64,000 nt of DNA from Chryseobacterium edaphi. GTDB taxonomy: Bacteria; Bacteroidota; Bacteroidia; Flavobacteriales; Weeksellaceae. The DNA lies in assembly GCF_025628985.1 (NCBI RefSeq), contig NZ_JAOTEM010000002.1, positions 620,001 through 684,000 on the forward strand, written 5' to 3'. How positions within the stretch are numbered: the stretch's first letter is position 1; every line of letters starts with the position of its first letter. Under the pieces are notes generated by a model, which had not been told where the DNA came from, did no database searches, and saw nothing but the letters and a program-made list of their open reading frames with translations. Positions 8,899 to 18,269 of the stretch are shown here, piece by piece. The translations under genes were made by a program, and so were the position numbers.

Positions 8899-10032
8899 AT
8901 GCAGCAATTTTTTAAGATAGAAAAAACTTCGCAGGGAAAAGCCAGAGCAGGAGAATTAGTGACCGATCACGGTGTAGTGCAAACTCCGATTTTTATGCCG
9001 GTAGGAACTGTTGCAAGTGTAAAAACGGTACATCAAAGAGAATTAAGAGATGATATTAAAGCCCAGATTATTTTGGGAAATACCTATCATTTATACCTTC
9101 GTCCGGGAATGGAAGTAATGCAGGAAGCAGGAGGTTTGCATAAATTTATGAATTGGGATCTTCCGATTCTTACCGATTCCGGTGGTTTTCAGGTTTTTTC
9201 ACTTTCAGGGACAAGAAAAATGTCTGAAGAAGGAGTGAAATTCAAATCTCATATCGACGGAAGTGTTCATCTATTTACTCCCGAAAAATCTATGGAAATC
9301 CAAAGACAGATCGGAGCAGATATTTTCATGGCATTTGACGAATGTGTCGCTTATCCGGCAGAATACAATCAGGTGAAAAAATCTATGGATATGACGCATC
9401 GCTGGTTAAAAAGATGCATCGACTGGAACGAAAAAAATCCAGAATTATACGGTTATAAGCAAAGATTTTTTCCGATCGTTCAGGGTTCTACCTATTCAGA
9501 TTTAAGAAAAATTTCAGCAGAAGTTATTGCTGAAGCAGGAGCAGAAGGAAATGCTATTGGCGGACTTTCTGTGGGCGAGCCAGAAGAAGAACTATATAGA
9601 ATTACCGACGAAGTAACGGATATTTTACCAAAGGATAAACCAAGATATTTGATGGGAGTAGGAACTCCGTGGAATATTTTAGAATCAATCGGACTAGGAA
9701 TAGATATGATGGATTGTGTAATGCCTACAAGAAATGCCAGAAATGCAATGCTTTTCACCTGGCAAGGTGTTATGAATCTGAAAAATGAAAAATGGAAGAA
9801 AGATTTTTCGCCTTTGGATGAGTTTGGGACGAATTTTGTTGATCAGGAATACTCTAAAGCATACGTTCGCCATTTATTTGTTTCAAAAGAATATTTGGCA
9901 AAACAGATTGCATCAATTCATAATCTTTCATTTTACTTAGATTTGGTGAAAGTTGCAAGAGAGCATATTTTAGCAGGAGATTTCTACGAATGGAAAAATT
10001 CTGTAGTTCCTGTTTTAAGACAAAGACTTTAA
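8899..10032 (+). CDS. tgt: tRNA-guanine transglycosylase, zinc-ligand-less form
   Basis: 377 aa. It exchanges G34 for preQ1 in GUN-anticodon tRNAs during queuosine synthesis. The general acid D93 is in TDSGGFQVFSL, the substrate loop is GGLSVGEPEEEL, and the nucleophile D272 is in MMDCVMPTRNARNAM. The C-terminal zinc site is altered: where bacterial enzymes carry C-x-C-x2-C before YSRAYLRHL, this one reads EFGTNFVDQEYSKAYVRHL (about 308-326) with no cysteine, while the fourth ligand position H341 (IHNLSFYL) remains. Part of the 7814-11154 operon. Confidence 0.95.
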   Translation: MQQFFKIEKTSQGKARAGELVTDHGVVQTPIFMPVGTVASVKTVHQRELRDDIKAQIILGNTYHLYLRPGMEVMQEAGGLHKFMNWDLPILTDSGGFQVFSLSGTRKMSEEGVKFKSHIDGSVHLFTPEKSMEIQRQIGADIFMAFDECVAYPAEYNQVKKSMDMTHRWLKRCIDWNEKNPELYGYKQRFFPIVQGSTYSDLRKISAEVIAEAGAEGNAIGGLSVGEPEEELYRITDEVTDILPKDKPRYLMGVGTPWNILESIGLGIDMMDCVMPTRNARNAMLFTWQGVMNLKNEKWKKDFSPLDEFGTNFVDQEYSKAYVRHLFVSKEYLAKQIASIHNLSFYLDLVKVAREHILAGDFYEWKNSVVPVLRQRL

Positions 10033-10041
10033 AATTTCAGA

Positions 10042-11154
10042 ATGTTTAAGATTATAGACAGATATATCATTAGAAAATACCTTGGAACTTTCAGTTTCAT
10101 GCTGATATTGTTGTCTATTGTAGTTTTGGTGATCGATGTACAGCAGAAAATTCCGAGAATTGAAAAAGCTACCGATATTGATCCGAAACTGGATCTTACT
10201 TATTTCCTGATTCATTTTTATCCTTTCTGGATTATCAATCTTGTTGTTACTTTCTTAGCTATTCTTGTTTTTATTTCGGTGATTTATTTTACTTCGAGAA
10301 TGGCAAACAATACGGAGATTGTTGCAATTATAAGTAGTGGAGCAAGTTTCCACAGATTTGCAAAACCTTATCTGCTTACTTCCTTGTTGATTGCTTTGAT
10401 ATCGCTCGTAGTGAATCATTTCGTGCTTCCGTGGGCAAATATTAAGAAAAACGAACTTGAAGCTTATACCTATAATCAGACGAACAAAGATAAAATTCTA
10501 GGAACTGCTCCCGTCTCAGCGCAATTAAGCAAAACGGAATATATCTTTGTCAACTCGTGGAATAAGCGTGAAAACAGAGGATATGGTTTCGTTTATCAGA
10601 AGTTTGACAAAAGCAGAAAAATGATCTACGAACTGAAAGCAAATGATGCATTTTGGGATCCTGCTAAAAAACAGTTTGTACTCAATAGTTTTCTTGAAAA
10701 GACTATCAATAAAGACGATTCGGAAAAACTTGGACAAGGTTTTGAGATAAGAAAAAGCTACGGACAAGCTCCTGAAGAATTATTTCCAAACGAACTTTTG
10801 GGACAAAATAAAACAACTCCCGAACTGTTAAAATTCATTGACAGAGAAAGAGAAAAAGGAAACAGCAACTTAAATACTCACTTGAATGAGCTGTATCAGA
10901 GAACCTCAATGCCTGTTTCGATTATTGTATTGACTTTCCTTGCGCTTTCACTTTCTTCTCAAAAGAAAAGAGGAGGACTTGGAATTAATTTAGCAATTGG
11001 TATTTCCTTGGCTTTCGTTTTCGTATTCTCTTTCGAAGCTTTAAAAGTGGTTTCAGAAAATAAAGTTTTAGCTCCTGCTTTGGCAATGTGGATGCCGAAT
11101 ATCATCTTTTTTCCATTAACTTTTGTTCTGTACATCAGAAGAGCCAATCAGTAA
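10042..11154 (+). CDS. LptF/LptG family LPS-export permease
   Basis: 370 aa with the YjgP/YjgQ layout: membrane helices near 15-35, 55-80 and 100-125, a beta-jellyroll periplasmic domain (about 130-270), then three C-terminal helices (about 290-365). MFKIIDRYIIRKYLGTF is the usual start of the family. It should form part of the LptB2FG transporter that lifts lipopolysaccharide from the inner membrane. F and G cannot be told apart by sequence alone. It starts 9 bases after tgt. Its stop overlaps the convergent birA by 7 bases. Confidence 0.9.
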   Translation: MFKIIDRYIIRKYLGTFSFMLILLSIVVLVIDVQQKIPRIEKATDIDPKLDLTYFLIHFYPFWIINLVVTFLAILVFISVIYFTSRMANNTEIVAIISSGASFHRFAKPYLLTSLLIALISLVVNHFVLPWANIKKNELEAYTYNQTNKDKILGTAPVSAQLSKTEYIFVNSWNKRENRGYGFVYQKFDKSRKMIYELKANDAFWDPAKKQFVLNSFLEKTINKDDSEKLGQGFEIRKSYGQAPEELFPNELLGQNKTTPELLKFIDREREKGNSNLNTHLNELYQRTSMPVSIIVLTFLALSLSSQKKRGGLGINLAIGISLAFVFVFSFEALKVVSENKVLAPALAMWMPNIIFFPLTFVLYIRRANQ

Positions 11155-11861
11155 AGAAGCTTTATTTCTTTGTGGTAAAAAGACCTTATTTCTTCTTCAA
11201 ATTCTATGTGGATTTCGCCTTTCTCATCTGCTTTTCTGATGATGCCATTTTGTCGCTTTCCGTCAATTTCAAAAACAGAGATCTCATCTTTTCGGAACAG
11301 ATTTAAATTAAATTCTTCTAAAATATCATTTCCAACCGGTAAATTTTTGAATTTTTCAACTAAAAAATGATGTAAATCTTCAGTAAATTTTTTTAAATCA
11401 AATCTTTCTCCGGTTTGGGTAAAAATAGATCCTGCATTAGAAATTTCATTGAATTTTTCCTGAAGAATATTGATTCCGGCTCCAATAATAAAATAATTTT
11501 CACCATTAAATTTTTTCTTTTCAATTAAAATCCCAACAACTTTTTTGTTGGTAAGAATAATATCATTTGGCCATTTGATTTTCACCGCCTTTCCAGTCAC
11601 TTTGGCAATAAATTCCCTGATTGCGATGGCGGTATAATAATTGAATAAGAAATCACCGTGCATAATGTTCTGTGTTTTTACAGCTAAAGTGTAAGCGAGA
11701 TTCTGCTCAGGTCTGGAAATCCAGCTATTTCCATACTGTCCTCTTCCTTTTGTTTGGTTAAAAGTATAAAGACCAACAAAATCTGAATATGGATAAAGTA
11801 AAACCTGAGATATTTCGTCATTAGTAGAAGAACACTCTTTTTGATAGAACAGTTGGCTCAT
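11148..11861 (-). CDS. birA: Biotin-[acetyl-CoA-carboxylase] ligase
   Basis: 237 aa, catalytic domain only. The N-terminal DNA-binding winged helix of E. coli BirA is absent, so it should be a plain ligase and not a repressor. The biotinyl-AMP motif appears as TKGRGQYGNSWISRPEQNLAYTLAV (about 38-62), followed by KIKWPNDIILTNKKVVGILIE and IGAGINI. It attaches biotin to carboxyl-carrier proteins. It is transcribed alone, divergent from rsfS and tail-to-tail with the LptF/G gene. Confidence 0.93.
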   Translation of the reverse strand: MSQLFYQKECSSTNDEISQVLLYPYSDFVGLYTFNQTKGRGQYGNSWISRPEQNLAYTLAVKTQNIMHGDFLFNYYTAIAIREFIAKVTGKAVKIKWPNDIILTNKKVVGILIEKKKFNGENYFIIGAGINILQEKFNEISNAGSIFTQTGERFDLKKFTEDLHHFLVEKFKNLPVGNDILEEFNLNLFRKDEISVFEIDGKRQNGIIRKADEKGEIHIEFEEEIRSFYHKEIKLLY

Positions 11862-11921
11862 TTAAGAAAACTTTAAGAACATTAAAGCCCTAAAAGTAAG
11901 GTTAAAGTAAAAGAAAAACAA

Positions 11922-11929
11922 TAAATTTG
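11922..11929 (+). promoter_or_regulatory. Promoter -7 element for rsfS
   Basis: TAAATTTG matches TAnnTTTG, 20 bases before the rsfS ATG. Confidence 0.55.
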
Positions 11930-11948
11930 CAGATTATAGTATATTTTA

Positions 11949-12317
11949 ATGAACAAAACAGTAGAAAAGCAAGCGCTAATAGATAAAATTGTAGAAGCTA
12001 TCCAGGATGTAAAGGGTGAAGACATTATGATTTTCGACCTTTCAAAAATTGAAAACTCGGTAGCTGAGACATTTATAATTTGTAGTGGTAATTCAAATAC
12101 ACAAGTTTCAGCATTAGCAGGAAGTGTAGAAAAAAAGGTAAGAAACGAGCTTCAGGACAGACCATGGCATGTTGAAGGTACAGAAAACTCAATGTGGGTT
12201 TTGGTAGATTACGTAACAGTTGTCGTACATATCTTCCAGAAAGAAACTCGGCAGTATTACGATATTGAAGAACTTTGGGGTGATGCAAAAATCACCAAAA
12301 TTGAAAGTGAAGTATAA
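11949..12317 (+). CDS. rsfS: Ribosome silencing factor RsfS
   Basis: 122 aa, standard length. RsfS binds uL14 on the 50S subunit and blocks subunit joining when nutrients are scarce. Signature segments are VKGEDIMIFDLSKIENSVAETFIICSGNSNTQVSALA and PWHVEGTENSMWVLVDYVTVVVHIFQKETRQYYDIEELW. It begins the conserved Flavobacteriia block rsfS-ftsH-LUD-cdsA-psd, 18 bases ahead of ftsH. Confidence 0.95.
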   Translation: MNKTVEKQALIDKIVEAIQDVKGEDIMIFDLSKIENSVAETFIICSGNSNTQVSALAGSVEKKVRNELQDRPWHVEGTENSMWVLVDYVTVVVHIFQKETRQYYDIEELWGDAKITKIESEV

Positions 12318-12335
12318 AAATTTTAAAAGTATTAA

Positions 12336-14321
12336 ATGAATAATAAAGGATTTAACTGGTTTTTTCCAATCGCAATAATTGCCCTTTTGTTATTTTTTGC
12401 CTCAAATTTTTTGGGCGACAACAATGCAAAAACTATTGACGAAGATGCATTCTTCAGAGAAATGCAGATGGGAAAAGTTCAGAATGTGTTGATTGATAAA
12501 CAGGCTCAGAAAGCCGAAGTGTTTTTAACTAAAGCTGCCAAAACAGCTACCGTAAAGAAAGATGACAAAGCAAATCCTTTTTCAAATTTAGGAATGTCTT
12601 CTGCAAAGGCTGATTATAGTCTGAAGTACGGAGATTTACAACTTTTCTTAGAGAAATTCGAATCTATAAAGAACCAGAATCCTGCAATCAAAACTTCTAA
12701 AGATTATGCAGAAGGAGAGAGTGCTTTGATGGGCGCTCTTATTCAGGCTCTTATCTGGATCACGATTTTAGGTTTGTTCTACTTTATCCTTTTCAGAAAA
12801 ATGGGAAGTGGCGGTGGTCCTGGAGGACAGATTTTCTCTATCGGTAAGTCTAAAGCTAAATTATTTGACGAAAAAGAAAAAATTCAGACAACATTTAAAG
12901 ATGTTGCAGGATTAGAAGGAGCAAAAGAGGAAGTACAGGAAGTTGTAGATTTCTTGAAAAACTCAGAAAAATATACAAAATTAGGAGGTAAAATTCCTAA
13001 AGGTGTACTTTTAGTTGGTCCTCCGGGAACTGGTAAAACGTTATTGGCGAAAGCTGTTGCAGGTGAGGCTAAAGTTCCTTTCTTCTCACTGTCAGGTTCG
13101 GATTTTGTTGAAATGTTTGTTGGAGTAGGAGCGTCAAGAGTGAGAGATCTTTTTGCTCAGGCAAAAGCAAAATCTCCCGCAATCATCTTCATTGATGAGA
13201 TTGATGCAATTGGTCGTGCAAGAGGTAAAAACAATTTCTCTGGAGGAAATGACGAAAGAGAAAATACATTAAACCAGTTGCTTACAGAAATGGACGGTTT
13301 TGGAACCGACGTGAATGTAATCGTAATGGCTGCAACCAACAGAGCAGATATTTTGGATAAAGCATTGATGAGAGCGGGTCGATTTGACCGTTCGGTTTAT
13401 GTAGATCTTCCGGAATTGCACGAAAGAAGAGAGATTTTTGATGTTCATTTAAAGAAAATCAAATTAGATGATACGGTTGACAGAGATTTCCTGGCGAAAC
13501 AAACTCCTGGTTTCAGTGGAGCTGATATTGCGAATGTTTGTAATGAAGCAGCTTTGATCGCAGCAAGAAATAGTCATGTATCTGTAAATAAGCAAGATTT
13601 CTTGGATGCCGTAGACAGAATCATCGGTGGTCTTGAGAAGAAAAATATGGCGATTAAACCGTCTGAAAAGAAAAGAGTAGCTTTCCATGAAGCAGGTCAC
13701 GCAACGATTTCTTGGTTGGTAGAGCACGCTTCACCATTACTTAAAGTAACGATTGTTCCAAGAGGACGTTCATTGGGTGCAGCTTGGTATCTTCCCGAAG
13801 AAAGACAGTTGACAACAACTGAGCAAATGTTGGACGAAATGTGTGCAACTTTAGGAGGTAGAGCAGCAGAACAGGTAATATTTAATAATATTTCTACGGG
13901 GGCACTTTCAGATTTAGAAACAGTTACCAAGAGAGCTCAGGCGATGGTTACGATCTACGGATTGAGTCCAAATATTGGTAATATTTCTTACTATGATAGT
14001 TCAGGTCAGTCAGAATATAATTTCGGAAAACCTTATTCTGAAGCTACTGCATCAAAAATTGATACAGAAATCAAGACGATTATTGAGCATCAATACGAAA
14101 GAGCAGTTAGAATATTGAGTGAAAACAAAGATAAACTTAATGCTTTAGCGAATAAACTTTTAGAAAAAGAAGTAATTTTCCGTGAAGATCTTGAGGAGAT
14201 ATTCGGTAAAAGAGCTTGGGATCCGGAATTAACGGAGAGACCGGTGACGAATACTATTCCTTTACATGAAAAAGTAGAAGAAGCAGAAATTCAGGCACCT
14301 GAAAGCCCTTCTCAGATTTAA
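12336..14321 (+). CDS. ftsH: ATP-dependent zinc metalloprotease FtsH
   Basis: 661 aa. Membrane helices near 5-24 and 133-155 flank a periplasmic domain. The AAA+ module has Walker A GPPGTGKT near residue 229, Walker [12 protein letters not shown], and the second region of homology [18 protein letters not shown]. The M41 protease has zinc motif HEAGH near 450-454. A C-terminal tail is rich in Glu and Pro. It degrades misfolded and regulatory membrane proteins. It is followed by its own terminator. Confidence 0.97.
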   Translation: MNNKGFNWFFPIAIIALLLFFASNFLGDNNAKTIDEDAFFREMQMGKVQNVLIDKQAQKAEVFLTKAAKTATVKKDDKANPFSNLGMSSAKADYSLKYGDLQLFLEKFESIKNQNPAIKTSKDYAEGESALMGALIQALIWITILGLFYFILFRKMGSGGGPGGQIFSIGKSKAKLFDEKEKIQTTFKDVAGLEGAKEEVQEVVDFLKNSEKYTKLGGKIPKGVLLVGPPGTGKTLLAKAVAGEAKVPFFSLSGSDFVEMFVGVGASRVRDLFAQAKAKSPAIIFIDEIDAIGRARGKNNFSGGNDERENTLNQLLTEMDGFGTDVNVIVMAATNRADILDKALMRAGRFDRSVYVDLPELHERREIFDVHLKKIKLDDTVDRDFLAKQTPGFSGADIANVCNEAALIAARNSHVSVNKQDFLDAVDRIIGGLEKKNMAIKPSEKKRVAFHEAGHATISWLVEHASPLLKVTIVPRGRSLGAAWYLPEERQLTTTEQMLDEMCATLGGRAAEQVIFNNISTGALSDLETVTKRAQAMVTIYGLSPNIGNISYYDSSGQSEYNFGKPYSEATASKIDTEIKTIIEHQYERAVRILSENKDKLNALANKLLEKEVIFREDLEEIFGKRAWDPELTERPVTNTIPLHEKVEEAEIQAPESPSQI

Positions 14322-14344
14322 AATATTTATATTCAATTGAATAC

Positions 14345-14376
14345 AACCTGGTGATTGTAAAATTACCGGGTTTTTT
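14345..14376 (+). terminator. Intrinsic terminator after ftsH
   Basis: Imperfect stem AACCTGGTGATT / AATTACCGGGTT with loop GTAA, followed by TTTTTT. Confidence 0.75.
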
Positions 14377-14419
14377 CATTTTAAAGCGATATTATTAGAA
14401 GCAATTCTAATTAATTTTC

Positions 14420-14427
14420 TATTTTTG
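14420..14427 (+). promoter_or_regulatory. Promoter -7 element for LUD-cdsA-psd
   Basis: TATTTTTG matches TAnnTTTG. It lies 27 bases before the TTG start of the LUD gene and after the ftsH terminator, so this operon has its own promoter. Confidence 0.5.
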
Positions 14428-14453
14428 TAGTAAGTTGACTAAAAAACATTAAG

Positions 14454-15035
14454 TTGAGTTTATTTAAGAGAATTGTAAGCAAACTAACCAATCAGCCTGA
14501 AGAAGACGACAAACAAAGTCTGGAGAAGCTAGGAGATTCGCTGAAAAACGCTGATCTTGATTATAAGTTTGCCCAATTGTTTACCCATTCCGGAGGTTTT
14601 TTTAACTATTGCGCTGATGAAGCTGAAGCTTTGCAGACTTTGAACCAGATCCTCAAAATTGAAGGAGTAAACTCTGTATTTTGTTGTGACAAAGATCTTC
14701 AGAATTTTTTGAATGTTGTAAAGACTGCACATACACCACAACTTGAAGCGGGTAATGATGCCGCATTTATCACCTGTGAATATCTTATTGCTTATGACGG
14801 CAGAATCATGCTTTCGCACAATAATATTCTTCATTATCATTCTTCCCGACTGCCATCGAAAATTATCATTATGGCCAATGTTTCTCAGATCGTCAATAAT
14901 CTGAACGACGCCATGGGAAAAATAAAACGTACTGGGAATATAAAAAATCTTACCTCAATCAGCGGAAATCATTCTAAACTTGATACTGCGGCAAATAATA
15001 ATACCAAACTGTTTCTATTGCTGCTGGAAGACTAG
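14454..15035 (+). CDS. LUD domain protein (LutC-like)
   Basis: 193 aa, started at TTG (reads MSLFKRIVSKL); there is no ATG in a plausible place. The LUD fold is suggested by FTHSGGFFNYCADEAEALQTLNQIL near residues 42-68, DAAFITCEYLIAYDGRIMLS near 102-121, and LPSKIIIMANVSQIVNNLNDAM. LUD proteins include the lactate-utilisation subunit LutC, but this lineage sits beside phospholipid genes with no lutA or lutB in the window, so lactate oxidation should not be assumed. It lies 24 bases ahead of cdsA. Confidence 0.8.
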   Translation: MSLFKRIVSKLTNQPEEDDKQSLEKLGDSLKNADLDYKFAQLFTHSGGFFNYCADEAEALQTLNQILKIEGVNSVFCCDKDLQNFLNVVKTAHTPQLEAGNDAAFITCEYLIAYDGRIMLSHNNILHYHSSRLPSKIIIMANVSQIVNNLNDAMGKIKRTGNIKNLTSISGNHSKLDTAANNNTKLFLLLLED

Positions 15036-15059
15036 CAAAAAATTTCTAAATTTTAAATT

Positions 15060-15932
15060 TTGGACAAAAATCTTATTCAGAGAACCATTTCGGGGATTGT
15101 TTATATCGCAGTCATTATTCTCTGTACTACACCTTTCGGTGCCCAGCTTTTCGATCATATTTCTCCCGGAATTGTAAAGCAACAATATCTTTACTATGGA
15201 TTGATCACTTTTCTTCTGATAGTTGGAACATGGGAGTGTATCAAGATCATGAAATTTGGAAATGGCTACGAAAAATGGATTGTCTTGCCAATAGTGTTGT
15301 TGATCTTTTATATGTTTTCAAAAAGATTTTTTCATCACGATTTTTATTTCAATTTCAGGCTTTCGGAGATACTTGCGCTTGCACTGATTGTCATTGCGGT
15401 TGTGACTTTATTTAAATTTACAAGTGAACTATACTTTGATAGTGGAAAGCTTATTTTCACTGTTATCTATGTAGCATTGCCGTTCTCATTTGCATTAGGA
15501 TTACCAAAATTCTCTTCATACGACAGCAATTTTTCTTTAGAAGTTATCTTCCTATTTATTCTGATTTGGAGCAGTGATACTTTCGCTTATCTGGTTGGAA
15601 AGTTTTTAGGTAAACATAAAATGGCTCCTAAAATTTCGCCGAAAAAAACATGGGAAGGTTATGCAGGTGGAGTGGTTCTTACACTGGTTCTTTCTTATTT
15701 TGTTGAAATTTATCAACCGCAACTTCGCGGAAACTGGATGATTGTTGGTTTTCTGATCGCAGCATTCGCTCCGTTGGGAGATTTAGTAGAAAGTCAACTG
15801 AAAAGAACTTTCGGTGTAAAAGACAGCGGAAATATCATTCCAGGACATGGCGGTGTATTAGATAGGCTTGATAGTTTTTTAATCTGCGTTCCTGTCGTAT
15901 ATTTGTACTTTATTTTAGAAAAATTTATTTAA
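15060..15932 (+). CDS. cdsA: Phosphatidate cytidylyltransferase
   Basis: 290 aa from a TTG start. It is a multi-pass membrane enzyme (about eight helices) that makes CDP-diacylglycerol from phosphatidate and CTP. The C-terminal signature is intact: KISPKKTWEGYAGGVVLTL (about 194-212) and APLGDLVESQLKRTFGVKDSGNIIPGHGGVLDRLDSFL (about 237-274). It supplies CDP-diacylglycerol, upstream of the PS decarboxylase encoded next. The TTG start is supported by the first hydrophobic helix beginning at residue 9 and by the short distance to the upstream gene. Confidence 0.94.
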   Translation: MDKNLIQRTISGIVYIAVIILCTTPFGAQLFDHISPGIVKQQYLYYGLITFLLIVGTWECIKIMKFGNGYEKWIVLPIVLLIFYMFSKRFFHHDFYFNFRLSEILALALIVIAVVTLFKFTSELYFDSGKLIFTVIYVALPFSFALGLPKFSSYDSNFSLEVIFLFILIWSSDTFAYLVGKFLGKHKMAPKISPKKTWEGYAGGVVLTLVLSYFVEIYQPQLRGNWMIVGFLIAAFAPLGDLVESQLKRTFGVKDSGNIIPGHGGVLDRLDSFLICVPVVYLYFILEKFI

Positions 15933-16000
15933 ACTCAAAACATTGTCATCATTTGTTTACACTTTTCAGATGACTAATTTAAAAACTATACATATCCTCA

Positions 16001-16654
16001 ATGAAATTACATAAAGAATCGAAAGGAACAATCGTAGTAGCTACAATACTCTTTGTAATACTCGCTATTACGTCTATTTATTTTCTGGAAATGTGGTCGC
16101 TATTAATCATTATCCCATTATTGATTATTTACAGTTTGGTGTTTTGGTTTTTCAGGGTTCCAAATCGTGATATTTTAGATCATACGGAAAATGTAATCGC
16201 ACCTGTAGACGGAAAAGTCGTAATGATCAAAGAAGTTGAGGAAACAGAATTTTTGAAGGAAAAAGCAATTCAGGTCTCTATTTTTATGTCGCCTCTGAAT
16301 GTACATATCTGTAGATTTCCGGTTTCGGGAAATGTAATTTATAAAAAATATCATCCGGGAAAATATTTGGTAGCTTGGCACGAAAAATCATCTACTGAAA
16401 ATGAAAGAACTACCGTGGCTGTGGAAAGTTTAACCAATCATAAAGTAGTTTTCAGACAGATCGCAGGATATGTTGCAAGAAGAATTGTTTTCTACTGTAA
16501 CGAGGGAGATTCTGCAAAAGCAGGGCATGAGTTTGGTTTTATTAAATTCGGTTCAAGAATGGATATTTTCCTGCCTTTAGACACAGAAATTATCTGTAAA
16601 ATCGGTGACAAGACAAAAGGTGGAATCGATGTGATTGCAAGAATGAAGGATTAA
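16001..16654 (+). CDS. psd: Phosphatidylserine decarboxylase proenzyme (short form)
   Basis: 217 aa, of the short, soluble-domain type seen in Bacteroidota. Two N-terminal hydrophobic helices (about 10-50) are followed by IAPVDGKVVMIKEVEE and SIFMSPLNVHICRFPVSG. The self-cleavage site that forms the pyruvoyl group is FGS in FIKFGSRMDIFLP near residue 187; the usual motif is L/F-G-S. It makes phosphatidylethanolamine, the main lipid of these bacteria. It ends the LUD-cdsA-psd operon and is followed by a terminator. Confidence 0.94.
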   Translation: MKLHKESKGTIVVATILFVILAITSIYFLEMWSLLIIIPLLIIYSLVFWFFRVPNRDILDHTENVIAPVDGKVVMIKEVEETEFLKEKAIQVSIFMSPLNVHICRFPVSGNVIYKKYHPGKYLVAWHEKSSTENERTTVAVESLTNHKVVFRQIAGYVARRIVFYCNEGDSAKAGHEFGFIKFGSRMDIFLPLDTEIICKIGDKTKGGIDVIARMKD

Positions 16655-16675
16655 TATTTAAATTAATAAATAAAG

Positions 16676-16704
16676 AAAACCGTTTCGAGAGAGGCGGTTT
16701 TTTC
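16676..16704 (+). terminator. Intrinsic terminator after psd
   Basis: Stem AAAACCG / CGGTTTT around a 12-base loop, ending in a T-run. Confidence 0.7.
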
Positions 16705-16853
16705 GTTGAATGTAACTGCAATTTGAAATTGTTTGTAATGAAAAAGTTATTCAAAATTTAAAAACTTTATCATATTTTAAAAAATATTTAATTTTCATTA
16801 AAAATAACCTACTCATTTAATACTTTATTGTTGTTAATCATTAGTTAAAAGTT

Positions 16854-16861
16854 TATTTTTG
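16854..16861 (+). promoter_or_regulatory. Promoter -7 element for the PNGase F-like gene
   Basis: TATTTTTG, exact TAnnTTTG, 28 bases before the ATG at 16889. The promoter is intact although the coding region is broken. Confidence 0.5.
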
Positions 16862-16888
16862 ATGACAATTTATAAATATTAAGATTAA

Positions 16889-18214
16889 ATGAAAAAAATT
16901 CTACTTCCTTTACTTTTCGTCATAGGAACTTTCATCAATGCACAAACTAATATCAATGTCTTTTCTCAGATCGTTTTCTACGATGGTTATGCAGGAAATG
17001 TTTCTAATCCCGTTCCGGCAAATACAATCAGACTGGCCAATTACAGATATACAAAAAAACTGACGGATGCCGAACTAAATTCTTTCCAGAATAAAATCCA
17101 AATGAATGTTACTATTGGTGCGCTCTGTGATAATTATGACAGAATTGGTGGGGTGCATATTGCTTTGGTTCCAAAAAATCAGATTTCTTAGACGTTGAGT
17201 GATCCTCTTGTAAAGCGAATTGAAATCGGAAGATATATTACGCCATTTATGAACAAAAATATTTTCCCAACTGAAGTTCCTTACAGTTTTGATGTAGATA
17301 ATCTTTATTGAGTTTTCAGTAGTACAACACTTAGAGCTGCTTATGATATTTGGGTAGAATTAGATGTTTTTGGAGTTCCTTATGCAGCGAACACACAGGT
17401 TGCAGTTTGCTCGGGAAGAAATGATGTTTTTGCCGGAACGCTTGACTTCCTTACATACAACGATCCCGCAGTAACCAATACTTATAATAATTTACTGCCT
17501 TTCCTGGATTCTAATGAGTTGAACAATTATAACAGTACAGATCAGGCGGGACAGACTGTAAGATTGGTGAATTTTAATTTAAACCAAAGCACATCAAATG
17601 CAAAGTTTTTTATCGTAACAACGCCACATGGCGCCAACACCAATGGTGAAGAATATATAAGAAGACAAAACTTTGTTTCATTAGATAATGCTCAGGTTTT
17701 GACTTTCACACCGGGAGGGAAAACGTGTGAGCCATACAGGCAATATAATACTCAAGGGAATGGAATTTATGGTGCTAATCCACAAAGTACACCTTGGTGG
17801 ACAAGCTGGAATAATTGGTGTCCCGGTGATTCTGTTCCGATCAGAAGTTTTACAGCAACAACGCTTGCTGCAGGAAATCATGTATTGAAGTATGAAGTTC
17901 CTTCCGCTGTTTTTTATAATCAGGATGGGCGTATTGTGCTTTCAATCTATATGCAGAGCAACAATCAACTTTTGGCGGTCAAAGACGCATCAACCGTTGA
18001 TGTATCTATTTACCCGAATCCGACTTCAGATTTTGTCAATATCAGATCAGAAAAAAAGGTGAAAAATATTACAGTTTATTCTCTTGAAGGAAGAAAACTG
18101 AATGAAGTTAGAGATTCGAAAGTTGATCTTACATCATATCCTTCCGGATCTTATTTATTGGATATCACTTTAGAAGGTGGAACTCAATTCAAACATAAGG
18201 TTATCAGAAAATAA
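16889..18214 (+). pseudogene. PNGase F-like secreted glycosidase/amidase with T9SS tail, two in-frame stops
   Basis: One reading frame of 441 codons, interrupted by TAG at 17189-17191 and TGA at 17309-17311 and otherwise uninterrupted. Start: signal peptide MKKILLPLLFVIGTFINAQ. Middle: IEIGRYITPF (between the two stops) resembles the PNGase F N-terminal domain, and WNNWCPGDSVPIRSF resembles the WCPG motif of its C-terminal domain. End: a type A T9SS sorting domain (SIYPNPTSDFVNI... GSYLLDI... HKVIRK). Both stops could arise by one C-to-T change (CAG to TAG, CGA to TGA). The first 100 codons alone would make a secreted, non-functional fragment. The family assignment is by motif resemblance. 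Confidence 0.78.
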
Positions 18215-18230
18215 ATTTCTGATATTAAAT

Positions 18231-18269
18231 AAAAAAAGAGAAACTGTAAATCGGTTTCTCTTTTTTTTT
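18231..18269. terminator. Bidirectional intrinsic terminator
   Basis: Perfect 13-bp stem AAAAAAGAGAAAC / GTTTCTCTTTTTT with a 9-base loop and further T. It serves the convergent genes ending at 18214 and 18268. Confidence 0.85.

Noticed and set aside
17189-17311. Programmed stop-codon readthrough or selenocysteine at the TAG/TGA in the PNGase F-like gene
   Set aside because: Two different stops, no SECIS-like hairpin seen next to the TGA, and readthrough of both is unlikely; mutation or sequencing error is simpler.
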